Shown here piece after piece: positions 1 through 8,880 of a DNA stretch of 64,000 nt. The stretch is from CAWGJC01 sp965276665. GTDB lineage: Bacteria > Pseudomonadota > Alphaproteobacteria > Acetobacterales > Acetobacteraceae. Each line of letters starts with the position of its first letter. The first letter of the stretch is position 1. Below the pieces are notes generated by a model. The model made no database searches and was not told where the DNA came from. It was given only the letters and a program-made list of their open reading frames with translations. Where the stretch lies: contig OZ255620.1 of assembly GCA_965276665.1 (NCBI GenBank), forward strand, positions 2,046,001 to 2,110,000, read 5' to 3'. Position numbers and translations under genes: made by a program.

Positions 1-1408
1 CCACCGGCTCGGGCGCGTCGGTCTTCACGATGTGGTCGATCTGCGCGATCCGGCGCGCCCATTCACCGAAAGGCTGACGCGCGGCGAGAAGATCCTTGAT
101 CTCGCCATCACGGTAGAAGCGCGCCTCGTCGAGATCGACGCCGATCGTCTGGCCCGGCCCGACGCGGCCTTTCTCGGCCACCGCGGAATCATGGAACTTC
201 ACCATCCCGGTCTCGCTGCCGACGATCAGGATGCCGTGCCGCGTGATCGTGTAGCGAAGCGGGCGCAACCCGTTGCGGTCGAGCCCGGCGATCACCCATC
301 GCCCGTCGGTCGCGGCGATCGCCGCCGGCCCGTCCCAGGGTTCCATCACCGCGTTGCAGTAGAGGAACATCTCGCGATGCGCCTTCGGCATCGTCGCGTC
401 CTGGCCGATCGAGGCCGGGATCATCAGCGCCTTGGCCATCGGCGCGTCGCGGCTCGCGCGCACCATCAGCTCGAACACGTTGTCGAGCGAGGCGGTATCG
501 GAATTGCCGGCCTGCACCACCGGCTTGATGTCCTCGATGAAGGGGTCGAGCGCCGGATCGGCGAGCCGCGTCTCGTGGCTCTTCATCCAGTTCACGTTGC
601 CGGCGAGCGTGTTGATCTCGCCGTTATGCGCGAGCATGCGGAACGGCTGCGCCAGCTTCCAGGTCGGGAAGGTGTTGGTGGAATAGCGCTGATGGTAGAT
701 CGCGAAACGCGAGACGAACCGCACGTCGCGCAGATCGGGATAGAAATCCGTCAGGCTCTCGGCCAGGAACATGCCTTTGTAGATGATCGAGCGGCAGGAG
801 AGCGAGCAGATGTAGAGCTCGGAAATCTGCGCCGCGATCGCCTGCTTCTCGATGCGCCGGCGGATCACATAAAGGTCGCGCTCGAACTCGGCATCGGACG
901 TGCCGCGCGCGTTGCGGATCATGATCTGCTCGATCTCGGGCCGCGTCGCATTTGCCTTCTCGCCGATGCAGGCGACATCGATCGGCACCTGGCGCCAGCC
1001 ATAGATCGCGTACCCGAAATGCAGGATTTCGGTCTCGACGATCTGCCGGCACCGCTCCTGCGCCGACAGATCGGTCTTCGGCAGGAACACCTGGCCGACC
1101 GCGATCCGCCCCGAGCGCAGCGTCTCGCCGCCGCGCTCGACCGCCTCGGCGAAGAAATCCTGCGGGATCTCGATATGGATGCCGGCGCCGTCGCCGGTCT
1201 TGCCATCGGCATCGACCGCGCCGCGATGCCAGACCGCCTTCAGCGCATCGATCCCGGCCTGCACCACGTCGCGCCGCGGCTTGCCGTCGAGTGCCGCGAC
1301 AAACCCGACGCCACACGCATCATGCTCCTGCGAGGCGTCATACGTATCGGCGAGACGCGCGGCGTTGGCGTTCCAGGCGGCGGCGAAATCCTGTCCGGTC
1401 TCGGTCAT
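1..1408 (-). CDS. gltB: Glutamate synthase large subunit, N-terminal part (cut by window edge)
   Basis: Large (alpha) subunit of NADPH glutamate synthase, which transfers the amide of glutamine to 2-oxoglutarate. Only the first 469 residues are in the window (family length is about 1,500); the rest lies beyond position 1. The ATG at 1408 is followed by a short leader and then ACGVGF, whose Cys32 should be the N-terminal nucleophile of the class II glutamine amidotransferase domain after propeptide removal. The visible part is that domain, with HRGAVDADGKTGDGAG and YHQRYSTNTFPTW. It follows gltD on the same strand after 223 bp that hold an inverted-repeat element. The identification is secure. 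Confidence 0.97.
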   Translation of the reverse strand, partial: MTETGQDFAAAWNANAARLADTYDASQEHDACGVGFVAALDGKPRRDVVQAGIDALKAVWHRGAVDADGKTGDGAGIHIEIPQDFFAEAVERGGETLRSGRIAVGQVFLPKTDLSAQERCRQIVETEILHFGYAIYGWRQVPIDVACIGEKANATRPEIEQIMIRNARGTSDAEFERDLYVIRRRIEKQAIAAQISELYICSLSCRSIIYKGMFLAESLTDFYPDLRDVRFVSRFAIYHQRYSTNTFPTWKLAQPFRMLAHNGEINTLAGNVNWMKSHETRLADPALDPFIEDIKPVVQAGNSDTASLDNVFELMVRASRDAPMAKALMIPASIGQDATMPKAHREMFLYCNAVMEPWDGPAAIAATDGRWVIAGLDRNGLRPLRYTITRHGILIVGSETGMVKFHDSAVAEKGRVGPGQTIGVDLDEARFYRDGEIKDLLAARQPFGEWARRIAQIDHIVKTDAPEPV

Positions 1409-1445
1409 TAATGTGACTCCTGGAGACGGTGTGCAGGGGGAGTGG

Positions 1446-1618
1446 AAGGCCAGGGGCTCTGCCCCTGGCCCCCGCCAAGGGCGTCGCCCTTGGAACCCGG
1501 GACGACATCTCGTGACACGGCCGGCGTCCCGGACTGCGGCCGCATCTGCGCGAAGCGCCACATCGGGGCCGGGGGCCTTTCGGCCCCAGCGGGGTCCAGG
1601 GGCAGCGCCCCTGGCCTT
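1446..1618. repeat. MITE-like inverted-repeat element, copy A
   Basis: A 173-bp intergenic element bounded by perfect 12-bp inverted ends, AAGGCCAGGGGC at 1446-1457 and its complement at 1607-1618. Inside are further hairpins: 1448-1470 (10-bp arms, 3-nt loop), 1475-1493 (8-bp arms) and 1596-1614. A second copy at 58148-58319 has the same ends, nearly the same length and an identical last 30 nt. It contains no ORF of note. It begins 13 nt past the gltD stop and would be transcribed between gltD and gltB. No target-site duplication is visible. Confidence 0.8.
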
Positions 1619-1631
1619 ATCGCCCCCGCCA

Positions 1632-3074
1632 TCAAGCCGCCGCCATGTCCGCAGCGCCGGCGGCTTCATTTTGTATCCAGGCATCCATCGCCGCCGCCGC
1701 GTCGCGGCCGTCGCGGATGGCCCAGACGACGAGGCTGGCGCCGCGCACGATGTCTCCGGCGGCGAACACGCCGGGCAATGCGGTCATGAAGCTGGAGAAA
1801 TCGACCGCGACGGTGCCCCAGCGGTTGACCGCGAGCTCGGGTTGCTCCCAGAGCGCGGGCAGCGGTTCCGGGTCGAAGCCGAGCGCCTTGATGACGAGTT
1901 CGGCCGGTTCGGTGAAGGAGCTGCCGGGCAGTGGCTCGACCGATTGCCGGCCGGAGGCGTCGGGCAGGCCGAGCCGCATGCGAATGGCGCGCACGCCGCT
2001 CACCGTCTCGTCGCCGAGAAACGCTTCCGGGGCCGAGAGCCAGACGAACTCGACACCCTCCTCCTCCGCGTTCTTCACCTCGCGCATCGAGCCCGGCATG
2101 TTGTCGCGGTCGCGGCGGTAGAGGCATTTCACCGAGACGGCGCCTTGCCGCACCGCGGTCCGCACGCAGTCCATCGCGGTGTCGCCGCCGCCGACCACCA
2201 CCACGCGCTTGCCGGCAGCGTCGAGCGTGCCATCCGAAAAGGCAGGCACCTCGTCGCCGAGACCCTGGCGGTTCGACGCGGTGAGATAGTCGAGCGCGGG
2301 CACGATGCCGTCGAGACCGACGCCGGGGGCCGCAAGGTCGCGCGCCTTGTAGACGCCGGTCGCGATCAGCAGCGCGTCGTGCCGGGCGCGCAGCTCGGCG
2401 AAGGCGAGGTCGCGGCCGATCTCGACGCCGGTCTCGAAGCGGATGCCGGATTGCTCGAGCAGGTCGCGGCGGCGGAGCACGATCTCCTTCTCGAGCTTGA
2501 AGCCCGGGATGCCGTAGATCATCAGGCCGCCGACGCGATCGTGGCGGTCATAGACTGTGACCTGGTAGCCGCGCCGGCGCAGCATCTCGGCCGCCGCCAT
2601 GCCGCCTGGCCCGGCGCCGATGATGCCGACGGTCTGCGCGAGCTCGCGCTTCGGATGCACCGGTTTCACCCAGCCTTCGGCGAAGGCGTTGTCGGTGATG
2701 AAGCGCTCCACCGCGCCGATGGTGACGCTCTCATAGCCCTTCTCGATGACGCAATTGCCCTCGCAGAGCCGGTCCTGCGGGCAGATGCGGCCGCAAATCT
2801 CGGGGAAGTTGTTGGTGGCCGAGCTCACCTCGTAGGCTTCCTCGAGGCGCCCTTCGGCGGCGAGCTTCAGCCAGTCCGGGATGTTGTTCTGCAACGGGCA
2901 GTGGATGGAGCAGAAAGGGATGCCGCACTGGCTGCACCGGCTGGACTGCTCGGCGGCCTGCGCGGGATCGAAGGAGCGATAGATCTCGGCGAAATCGACG
3001 CGGCGTTCAGGCACCGCCCGCTTGTCGGGCGTGTGCTGTCCCAGGCGAACGAATTGCAGCATGCGTTCGGCCAT
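1632..3074 (-). CDS. gltD: Glutamate synthase small subunit
   Basis: Beta subunit of glutamate synthase, which takes electrons from NADPH through FAD and passes them to the GltB subunit. The protein is 480 aa. Two N-terminal cysteine clusters (C47, C50, C55, C59 and C94, C98, C104, C108) bind 4Fe-4S centres; IGAGPGG near residue 153 is the FAD motif and VVGGGDTAMDC near 290 the NADPH motif. I chose the ATG at 3074 because the family begins at MAERMLQF; the open frame runs 38 codons further upstream without homology. It lies upstream of gltB, with the repeat element between them. Confidence 0.96.
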   Translation of the reverse strand: MAERMLQFVRLGQHTPDKRAVPERRVDFAEIYRSFDPAQAAEQSSRCSQCGIPFCSIHCPLQNNIPDWLKLAAEGRLEEAYEVSSATNNFPEICGRICPQDRLCEGNCVIEKGYESVTIGAVERFITDNAFAEGWVKPVHPKRELAQTVGIIGAGPGGMAAAEMLRRRGYQVTVYDRHDRVGGLMIYGIPGFKLEKEIVLRRRDLLEQSGIRFETGVEIGRDLAFAELRARHDALLIATGVYKARDLAAPGVGLDGIVPALDYLTASNRQGLGDEVPAFSDGTLDAAGKRVVVVGGGDTAMDCVRTAVRQGAVSVKCLYRRDRDNMPGSMREVKNAEEEGVEFVWLSAPEAFLGDETVSGVRAIRMRLGLPDASGRQSVEPLPGSSFTEPAELVIKALGFDPEPLPALWEQPELAVNRWGTVAVDFSSFMTALPGVFAAGDIVRGASLVVWAIRDGRDAAAAMDAWIQNEAAGAADMAAA

Positions 3075-3231
3075 CGTCGCTCCTCCGCCGGCGCACGGCG
3101 CCGTCGCCCAGCGATATAGGACGCGGCGTGACACAGCGCGAGAGCAAAATAGCCCATTAAGGCAGCAGGGCTGCCATATAAAAAGCAACTCGCATCAAAC
3201 TGGTCGAGGAGGCCCTTGATCCAAACTTAAT

Positions 3232-4203
3232 TTAGGTCCGATTTGCGACTGTATCCCACTCCGGCAACGTCCGCTTGCCGCCGCCGACGCGGTAGCGGGC
3301 CAGGTAATCGGGCACCACGAGGTCGATCGACATCGGCACGATGCCGAGCTCGGCCAGCCCCGGGGCGCCCGGCGAGACCACATTGTCCCGCGACAGCATC
3401 GCGAGCTGGTCGCGCGTGAAGGGCTGCCCCGGCATCCGTTCGCCGATCGTCGCCTGGAGCCGCGCGAGCCCCGGCCCAACCGTGAAGAGCGGGCGATGGC
3501 GGCGGGTGATCTTCAGGATCCAGATCATCAGCTCCCGCATGCTCAGGATGTCGGGGCCGCCGAGCTCGTACGGCGCCTCCGCGCTCGCCGCCCCGGCGAT
3601 GCCGGCCATGATCGCATCCGCGACGTCGCCGACAAAAACCGGTTGCAGCTTGGTCGCCCCGGACACCACCGGCATGACCGGCAGCAGCGCCGCCATCCCG
3701 GCGAAGCGGTTGAAGAACTTGTCCTCCATGCCGAACACCACGGAAGGACGGAGGATGACCGCGCCCGGCGTCGCGCTTCGCACCGCCGCCTCGCCCGCCG
3801 CCTTGCTCCTGCCGTACTCGCTCGGGCTCGCCGGATCGGCGCCGATCGCCGAGACGTGGACGAGGCTCGAAACTCGCGACACCGCGGCAAGCCGGGCGAT
3901 CCGTCCCGCCCCCTCCTCGTGCACGCGGCGGAAATCGCCGCGCCGCCGCTCGGTCAGCCGGCCGGTGAGGTTGACGACGACATCCGCCCCCTCGATCGCC
4001 CGCGCCACCGCGCCTTCTTCGGCAAGCGGGGCGTAGAGCGGCACGATCTGGCCGACCCGTCCCATCACCCGCATTCCCATGGCGCGCTCGGTGTCGCGCC
4101 CGGCGACCCTGACCACATAGCCGGCCCGCGCCAGCCGCTGCACCACGTAGCGGCCAATGAAGCCCGAACCGCCGAACACCGTCGCCACGCTGCGCGTCGC
4201 CAT
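3232..4203 (-). CDS. Complex I NDUFA9-like NAD(P)-binding protein (atypical SDR)
   Basis: A 323-aa Rossmann-fold protein with the nucleotide motif GGSGFIG at residues 11-17 and no clear catalytic YxxxK. This is the pattern of the atypical SDR group that includes the mitochondrial complex I accessory subunit NDUFA9 and its alphaproteobacterial relatives. Those proteins bind NAD(P)H and are thought to have structural or quinone-related roles; a catalytic function is not evident. The gene stands alone, pointing away from the tRNA gene, with ATG at 4203. A general epimerase/dehydratase annotation is the alternative. Confidence 0.8.
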   Translation of the reverse strand: MATRSVATVFGGSGFIGRYVVQRLARAGYVVRVAGRDTERAMGMRVMGRVGQIVPLYAPLAEEGAVARAIEGADVVVNLTGRLTERRRGDFRRVHEEGAGRIARLAAVSRVSSLVHVSAIGADPASPSEYGRSKAAGEAAVRSATPGAVILRPSVVFGMEDKFFNRFAGMAALLPVMPVVSGATKLQPVFVGDVADAIMAGIAGAASAEAPYELGGPDILSMRELMIWILKITRRHRPLFTVGPGLARLQATIGERMPGQPFTRDQLAMLSRDNVVSPGAPGLAELGIVPMSIDLVVPDYLARYRVGGGKRTLPEWDTVANRT

Positions 4204-4326
4204 GGGAAACCTCCTGGTCGCTGTCGCGCATATCGGGGGAGGCGGCGGTTTGTCGAGGGCCGGGCCGCGGTTCCGGTTGACGTGCGCCGGGGCGGCGGCT
4301 ACATCGCCGGGCCCCGTGCACCACAG

Positions 4327-4413
4327 GCCCAGGTGGCGGAATTGGTAGACGCGCAGGTTTCAGGTACCTGTGGCCGCAAGGTCGTGGAAGTTCGAGTCTT
4401 CTCCTGGGCACCA
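4327..4413 (+). tRNA. tRNA-Leu (anticodon CAG)
   Basis: An 87-nt class II tRNA. The acceptor stem pairs GCCCAGG at 4327-4333 with CCTGGGC at 4403-4409, followed by A and an encoded CCA at 4411-4413. The anticodon stem CAGGT/ACCTG encloses the loop TTCAGGT, which places the CAG anticodon at 4361-4363 (reads CUG, the dominant Leu codon in this GC-rich genome). A long variable arm and the T-loop TTCGAGT are present. The rnd gene begins 20 nt downstream. Confidence 0.97.
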
Positions 4414-4433
4414 TTGGCAGGCACCGGATTTCC

Positions 4434-5087
4434 ATGGCGATCACCCAGTTCATGCAAGGCGCGACGATCCACCTCTATCGCGACGACCTGCCGGACGGGC
4501 TCGATCTCGGGCCGGCGGTCGCCGTGGACACCGAGACGATGGGGCTCAACCCGCATCGCGACCGGCTCTGCCTGGTGCAGCTCTCCGCCGGGGACGGCCA
4601 GGCGCATCTGGTGCAGATCGCGCCCGAGCGGCTCGGCGGCCGTGGCCGCAAGGCGCCCAACCTCGGCCGCCTGCTCGCCGACCCGGGCACCATCAAGCTG
4701 ATGCATTTCGCGCGCTTCGACGTGGCGGTCCTGCAGCACGCGCTCGGCATCACCGTGGCCCCGGTGCGCTGCACCAAGATCGCCGCCAAGCTGGTCCGCA
4801 CCTTCACCGACCGGCACGGGCTGCGTGATCTCTGCCGCGAGCTGCTCGGCGTGGAGATCTCCAAGCAGCAGCAGACCTCCGATTGGGGCACCGCGTCGCT
4901 CACGCCGGAACAGCTCGCCTATGCCGCCTCCGACGTGCTGCATCTGCATGCGCTCTGGGCGCGGCTCGAGGCGCTGCTGGTGCGCGAGGAGCGGCTGGCG
5001 CTCGCCGAGGCCTGCTTCGCCTTCCTGCCGGCGCGCGCGCGGCTCGACATGCTGGGCTATGAGGAGCCCGACATCTTTCACCACTGA
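4434..5087 (+). CDS. rnd: Ribonuclease D
   Basis: A 217-aa DEDDy 3'-5' exoribonuclease of the short alphaproteobacterial type (no HRDC domains), expected to trim tRNA 3' ends. The catalytic residues are visible: D32 and E34 in VDTETMGL, D96 in HFARFDVAVL, and Y163 with D167 in AYAASDVLHL. The start ATG at 4434 lies only 20 nt after the encoded CCA of tRNA-Leu, so the two are probably one transcript. Confidence 0.93.
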   Translation: MAITQFMQGATIHLYRDDLPDGLDLGPAVAVDTETMGLNPHRDRLCLVQLSAGDGQAHLVQIAPERLGGRGRKAPNLGRLLADPGTIKLMHFARFDVAVLQHALGITVAPVRCTKIAAKLVRTFTDRHGLRDLCRELLGVEISKQQQTSDWGTASLTPEQLAYAASDVLHLHALWARLEALLVREERLALAEACFAFLPARARLDMLGYEEPDIFHH

Positions 5088-5200
5088 AAATATAGGCGCG
5101 CTCCCCACCGCATTGGATTCATGGGATTCGGCTCGCGAGCGTTACCCTCCGTGACGTCTCTTCGATTGACCTCGGAGTCGGCGTTTCCCATACATGCTGG

Positions 5201-6184
5201 ATGAATCTCGCGGTGGCTGCCGAGCGGACCGATCTGGACGTCGCGCGCGCCGTGCTGGCGACGGAGGCGGCGGGGTTGCGCGCGCTGGCCGCCGGACTCG
5301 ACGACGCTTTCACCCAGGCGGTCGCCCTGCTGGCCGGGATCGGTGGCCGCGTCGTGGTGAGCGGCATGGGCAAGTCCGGGCTGGTCGGCCGCAAGGTCGC
5401 CGCCACCCTCGCCTCGACCGGCACGCCCGCCCTGTTCGTGCATCCGGCCGAGGCCTCGCATGGCGATCTCGGCATGGTGGTGCCGGGCGATGCCGTCCTC
5501 GCGATCTCGAATTCCGGCGAGACGACGGAGCTCGCCGATCTCGTCGCCCATGCGCGCCGCTTCGGCCTGAAGCTGATCGCGGTGACCGGACGCATGGATT
5601 CCACCCTCGCCCAGGCCGCCGATATCGTGCTGGCGCTGCCTTCCGCTCCGGAGGCCTGTCCGATGGGGCTCGCGCCGACCACCAGCACGACCATGCAGCA
5701 GGCGCTCGGCGACGCGCTGGCGGTGGCGCTGCTGACGCGCCGGGGCTTCACCGCGAGCGATTTCCGCCAGTTCCACCCTGGCGGCAAGCTCGGCAGCAGG
5801 CTGCGCCGGGTGCGCGAGCTGATGCATGGGGAAGACGCCCTGCCGCTCGCCACCCCGGCGACGCCGATGGATCAGGCCCTGCTGGAGATGACCGGCAAGG
5901 GGTTCGGCGTGCTCGGCGTGCTGGACGAGGCGGGCCGCCTGGCCGGGATCATCACCGATGGCGATCTGCGCCGGCATATGGGCCCCGACCTGCTCGGACG
6001 GAGCGTGGCGGCGGTGATGACCCCCTCGCCGCGCACGATCGGCTCGGAGGCGCTGGCCGCCGAGGCGCTGCATCTGATGAACGCCGGCGCCCGGCCGATC
6101 ACCAGCCTGTTCGTGGTGGATCCGGCCGCGCGGCCGGTCGGTCTCATCCATGTCCACGACCTGTTGCGGGCAGGGATCGCGTGA
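5201..6184 (+). CDS. kdsD: Arabinose-5-phosphate isomerase
   Basis: Converts ribulose 5-phosphate to arabinose 5-phosphate, the first step of Kdo synthesis for LPS. The 327-aa protein has an N-terminal SIS sugar-isomerase domain (SGMGKSG near residue 54, HPAEASHGDL near 81, SNSGET) and two C-terminal CBS domains from about residue 205. It heads a run with lptC, lptA and lptB, overlapping lptC by 4 nt (GTGA). The phosphatase gene kdsC, often found between kdsD and lptC in other proteobacteria, is absent here. Confidence 0.95.
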   Translation: MNLAVAAERTDLDVARAVLATEAAGLRALAAGLDDAFTQAVALLAGIGGRVVVSGMGKSGLVGRKVAATLASTGTPALFVHPAEASHGDLGMVVPGDAVLAISNSGETTELADLVAHARRFGLKLIAVTGRMDSTLAQAADIVLALPSAPEACPMGLAPTTSTTMQQALGDALAVALLTRRGFTASDFRQFHPGGKLGSRLRRVRELMHGEDALPLATPATPMDQALLEMTGKGFGVLGVLDEAGRLAGIITDGDLRRHMGPDLLGRSVAAVMTPSPRTIGSEALAAEALHLMNAGARPITSLFVVDPAARPVGLIHVHDLLRAGIA

Positions 6185-6855
6185 GCATCGCCCCGCTGTC
6201 TCGCTCGCCATCATCCGACGAGCGCCTCGCCTCCGCCGCCATCGCGCGCAACCGGCGGCCGCCTAGCCCTCGCGGCATCGCCCGCCGCCGCTGGGCGGTG
6301 CGGTGGTCCAAGCGCCTGCTGCCGGTCGTCGCCCTCGCGCTGCTCAGCACGCTGGCGCTCTGGCCCGAGCTCGACCGCGAGGCCGAGCAGGCAAGGCAGG
6401 CCTCCCACCGGGCGGGCGCCGATGCCGATGCCGCGCGCCTCATCGATGCGCGCTACCGCGGCGTGGACGAGCGCGGCCGGCCCTATACGATCACCGCCGA
6501 CACCGCGATCCAGGTCTCGCCGGAGCGCGTCGATCTCACCAACCCGGTCGGCGACGCGCTGCTGCAGAACGGCACCTGGCTGATGCTCTCGGCGAAGACC
6601 GGCGTCTACATGCAGCATCTCGGCCAGCTCGACCTGCAGGACAACGTGACCCTCTACCGGGCGGACGGCACGACGATGAAGAGCCGCACCGCGACGATGG
6701 ACCTCAAGCAGGGGGCGGCCGCCGGCAACGAGACGGTGCATGCGGAAGGCCCGTTCGGCACGCTGGACGCGCAGGCCTATACGCTGCTCGACAAGGGCAG
6801 CGTGATCCAGTTCCGCGGCCCGGCGACGCTGGTGATGAATGGCGCGACGCCATGA
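6181..6855 (+). CDS. lptC: LPS export protein LptC
   Basis: Bitopic inner-membrane component of the LPS transport bridge, which receives LPS from LptB2FG and hands it to LptA. The protein is 224 aa: a basic cytoplasmic N-terminus, one membrane segment at about residues 44-61, then a periplasmic OstA/LptC beta-jellyroll. The GTG start at 6181 overlaps the kdsD stop (GTGA). The gene overlaps lptA by 4 nt (ATGA). Its identity rests on order and fold pattern, because LptC sequences are poorly conserved. Confidence 0.87.
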   Translation: MSIAPLSRSPSSDERLASAAIARNRRPPSPRGIARRRWAVRWSKRLLPVVALALLSTLALWPELDREAEQARQASHRAGADADAARLIDARYRGVDERGRPYTITADTAIQVSPERVDLTNPVGDALLQNGTWLMLSAKTGVYMQHLGQLDLQDNVTLYRADGTTMKSRTATMDLKQGAAAGNETVHAEGPFGTLDAQAYTLLDKGSVIQFRGPATLVMNGATP

Positions 6856-8063
6856 GGGCGCGCACGCTCCTTGCCCTCTCGACGGTCGTGGCGGCCGCGC
6901 TCGCGGCGGCGCCCGGGGGCGCGCGGGCGCAGCAGATCGATCTGTCGCATGGCGGCCCGATCACCGTCACCGCGCTCGACGGAATCGAATGGCACCAGAA
7001 CGAGCAGACGATCATCGCCAACGGGGATGCCAAGGCGGTGCGCGACACGGTGACCGTGACCGCGGATACGCTGATCGCGCATTACCGCCGCAAGGCCTGC
7101 ACGCCGGCGCCCGGCACGGCGCAGGCCGCGCCCGGCAACCCGGTCACCCGGGCCTCGGCGCCCGGGCCTGCCCCGGTTGCGAGCCCGACCGCGGCCGCCC
7201 CTTCGGGCGCCGCGCCTGCCACCGCGTCAGGTGCAACCCCGGGCGCACCGCCGCCGCCCTGCCCGCCGGCCACCCCGGCGGCGCAACCCGCCGGCACCGC
7301 CCCGAAACCGCCCGCCCTCGACGACAGCGACACCGGCAATAACGAGATCTATCGGCTCGAGGCGATCGGCCACGTCCATATCTACACCGCGACCGACAAT
7401 GCCTGGGGCGATCACGCGGTCTATGACATCGACAAGGCGGTGCTCGTGCTGACCGGCGCCCATCTCAAGCTGATCACTCCGCAGGACACGCTCACCGCCC
7501 GGGATTCGATGGAATACTGGTCGCAGCTCCACATGGCGGTCGGCCGCGGCGACGCGGTGGTGGTCACCAATGACGGCCGCCGCCTCGCCGGCGACGTGCT
7601 CGTGGGCTACACGACGCCCGATCAGCCGGCGACGCAAGGCAAGCCCGCCGCGCCGCCGCCGAGACCCGCCAAGTCCGGCGCCACCCCGGACCCGCTCGCC
7701 AATTCGGGCAAGCTGCAGAAGGTGGATGCGTTCGGCCATGTCGACGTGCGCACCGCCACCGAGACGGTGCTCGGCGATCGCGGCGTCTATGTGCCGGATA
7801 CCGGCATCGCGCGCGTCGTCGGCAATGTGCGCATCACCCGCGGGCCGAACCAGCTCAACGGCAACCAGGCCGTGGTCGACATGCACACCGGCATCGCCCG
7901 GCTGGTCGCGGAGCCCGGGCTCCGGGTGCAGGGCCTGGTGGTGCCGAACGGCGCCAATGGCGATGCGCCGGACGGTGCCAAGGGTCATGCGCCGACGGGC
8001 GGGCCGGCCGCCGCGCCGCAGTCCGGAACGGCCGTCACGCCGCCCGCGAAAGGACGTCCATGA
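6852..8063 (+). CDS. lptA: LPS export periplasmic protein LptA, enlarged
   Basis: Periplasmic bridge protein for LPS transport. It is 403 aa against about 185 in E. coli. A signal peptide ends at ARA26. An OstA segment at 30-82 is followed by a Pro/Ala-rich insert at about 83-160; OstA-type strands resume at 165-253, a second Pro-rich stretch spans 255-285, more OstA strands cover 287-365, and the tail (366-403) is low-complexity. The jellyroll therefore looks interrupted or extended by disordered linkers. It overlaps lptC and lptB by 4 nt on each side, which supports the assignment. Confidence 0.85.
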   Translation: MRARTLLALSTVVAAALAAAPGGARAQQIDLSHGGPITVTALDGIEWHQNEQTIIANGDAKAVRDTVTVTADTLIAHYRRKACTPAPGTAQAAPGNPVTRASAPGPAPVASPTAAAPSGAAPATASGATPGAPPPPCPPATPAAQPAGTAPKPPALDDSDTGNNEIYRLEAIGHVHIYTATDNAWGDHAVYDIDKAVLVLTGAHLKLITPQDTLTARDSMEYWSQLHMAVGRGDAVVVTNDGRRLAGDVLVGYTTPDQPATQGKPAAPPPRPAKSGATPDPLANSGKLQKVDAFGHVDVRTATETVLGDRGVYVPDTGIARVVGNVRITRGPNQLNGNQAVVDMHTGIARLVAEPGLRVQGLVVPNGANGDAPDGAKGHAPTGGPAAAPQSGTAVTPPAKGRP

Positions 8064-8812
8064 TCGACACGCTCCGGGTTCTCGAAGGCAACGGAGGGCT
8101 TTCCGCATCCGGCGTCGGCAAGACCTACAAGAAGCGGCCGGTGGTGCGGAACGTCTCGATCTCGGTCCGCCGCGGCGAGGCGGTCGGCCTGCTCGGCCCG
8201 AACGGCGCCGGCAAGACCACGACCTTCTACATGATCGTGGGCCTCGTCCGCCCCGATACCGGCTCGATCAACCTCGACGGCAGCGCCATCACCAGCCTGC
8301 CGATGTATCGCCGCGCCCGGCTCGGCATCGGCTACCTGCCGCAGGAGGCGAGCGTGTTCCGCGGCCTCAATGTCGAGCAGAACATCATGTCGACGCTCGA
8401 GGTGATCGAGCCCGACCAGGACCGGCGCGACCAGATGCTCGACGAGCTGCTCGCCGAGTTCGGCATCGGCCATCTCCGCCGCACGCCGGCGCTCGCGCTC
8501 TCCGGCGGCGAGCGCCGCCGCGTCGAGATCGCCCGCGCGCTCGCCACCCAACCGAGCTACATCCTGCTCGACGAGCCGCTCGCCGGCATCGACCCGATCG
8601 CGGTGGGCGAGATCCGCGATCTCGTCTCGCATCTGAAGGATCGCGGGATCGGCGTGCTGATCACCGACCACAATGTGCGCGAGACGCTCGAGATCATCGA
8701 TCGCGCCTACATCATGCATGACGGGCAGGTGCTGATGGAGGGCCGCCCGGAAGAGGTCGTGGCGCATCAGGATGTGCGCCGCGTCTACCTTGGAGAAAGG
8801 TTTAGCCTCTAG
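8060..8812 (+). CDS. lptB: LPS export ABC transporter ATPase LptB
   Basis: Cytoplasmic ATPase of the LptB2FG exporter. The 250-aa sequence has Walker A GPNGAGKTT at 46-54, a Q-loop region GYLPQEASVF, the signature LSGGERRRVEIARAL, Walker B YILLDEPLAGID and the switch histidine in LITDHNV. The N-terminus is about 10 residues longer than in E. coli. It overlaps lptA by ATGA. lptF and lptG are not in this window. Confidence 0.96.
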   Translation: MIDTLRVLEGNGGLSASGVGKTYKKRPVVRNVSISVRRGEAVGLLGPNGAGKTTTFYMIVGLVRPDTGSINLDGSAITSLPMYRRARLGIGYLPQEASVFRGLNVEQNIMSTLEVIEPDQDRRDQMLDELLAEFGIGHLRRTPALALSGGERRRVEIARALATQPSYILLDEPLAGIDPIAVGEIRDLVSHLKDRGIGVLITDHNVRETLEIIDRAYIMHDGQVLMEGRPEEVVAHQDVRRVYLGERFSL

Positions 8813-8880
8813 TCTCCCGCTCCCATGAGCAGATTCCCGAGCCGGGTCCGCCCGGCACCGCCCAAAATGGGCCTCCTCCC

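Noticed and set aside
1446..1618. Repeat element as a simple rho-independent terminator of gltD
   Set aside because: The paired 12-bp ends, the shared core and the second copy of equal length are more than a terminator needs, and T-runs are lacking; a termination side effect remains possible.
4327..4413. tRNA-Leu as an integration (att) site for a mobile island
   Set aside because: There is no integrase and no repeat of the tRNA 3' end nearby, and the neighbouring genes are core genes.
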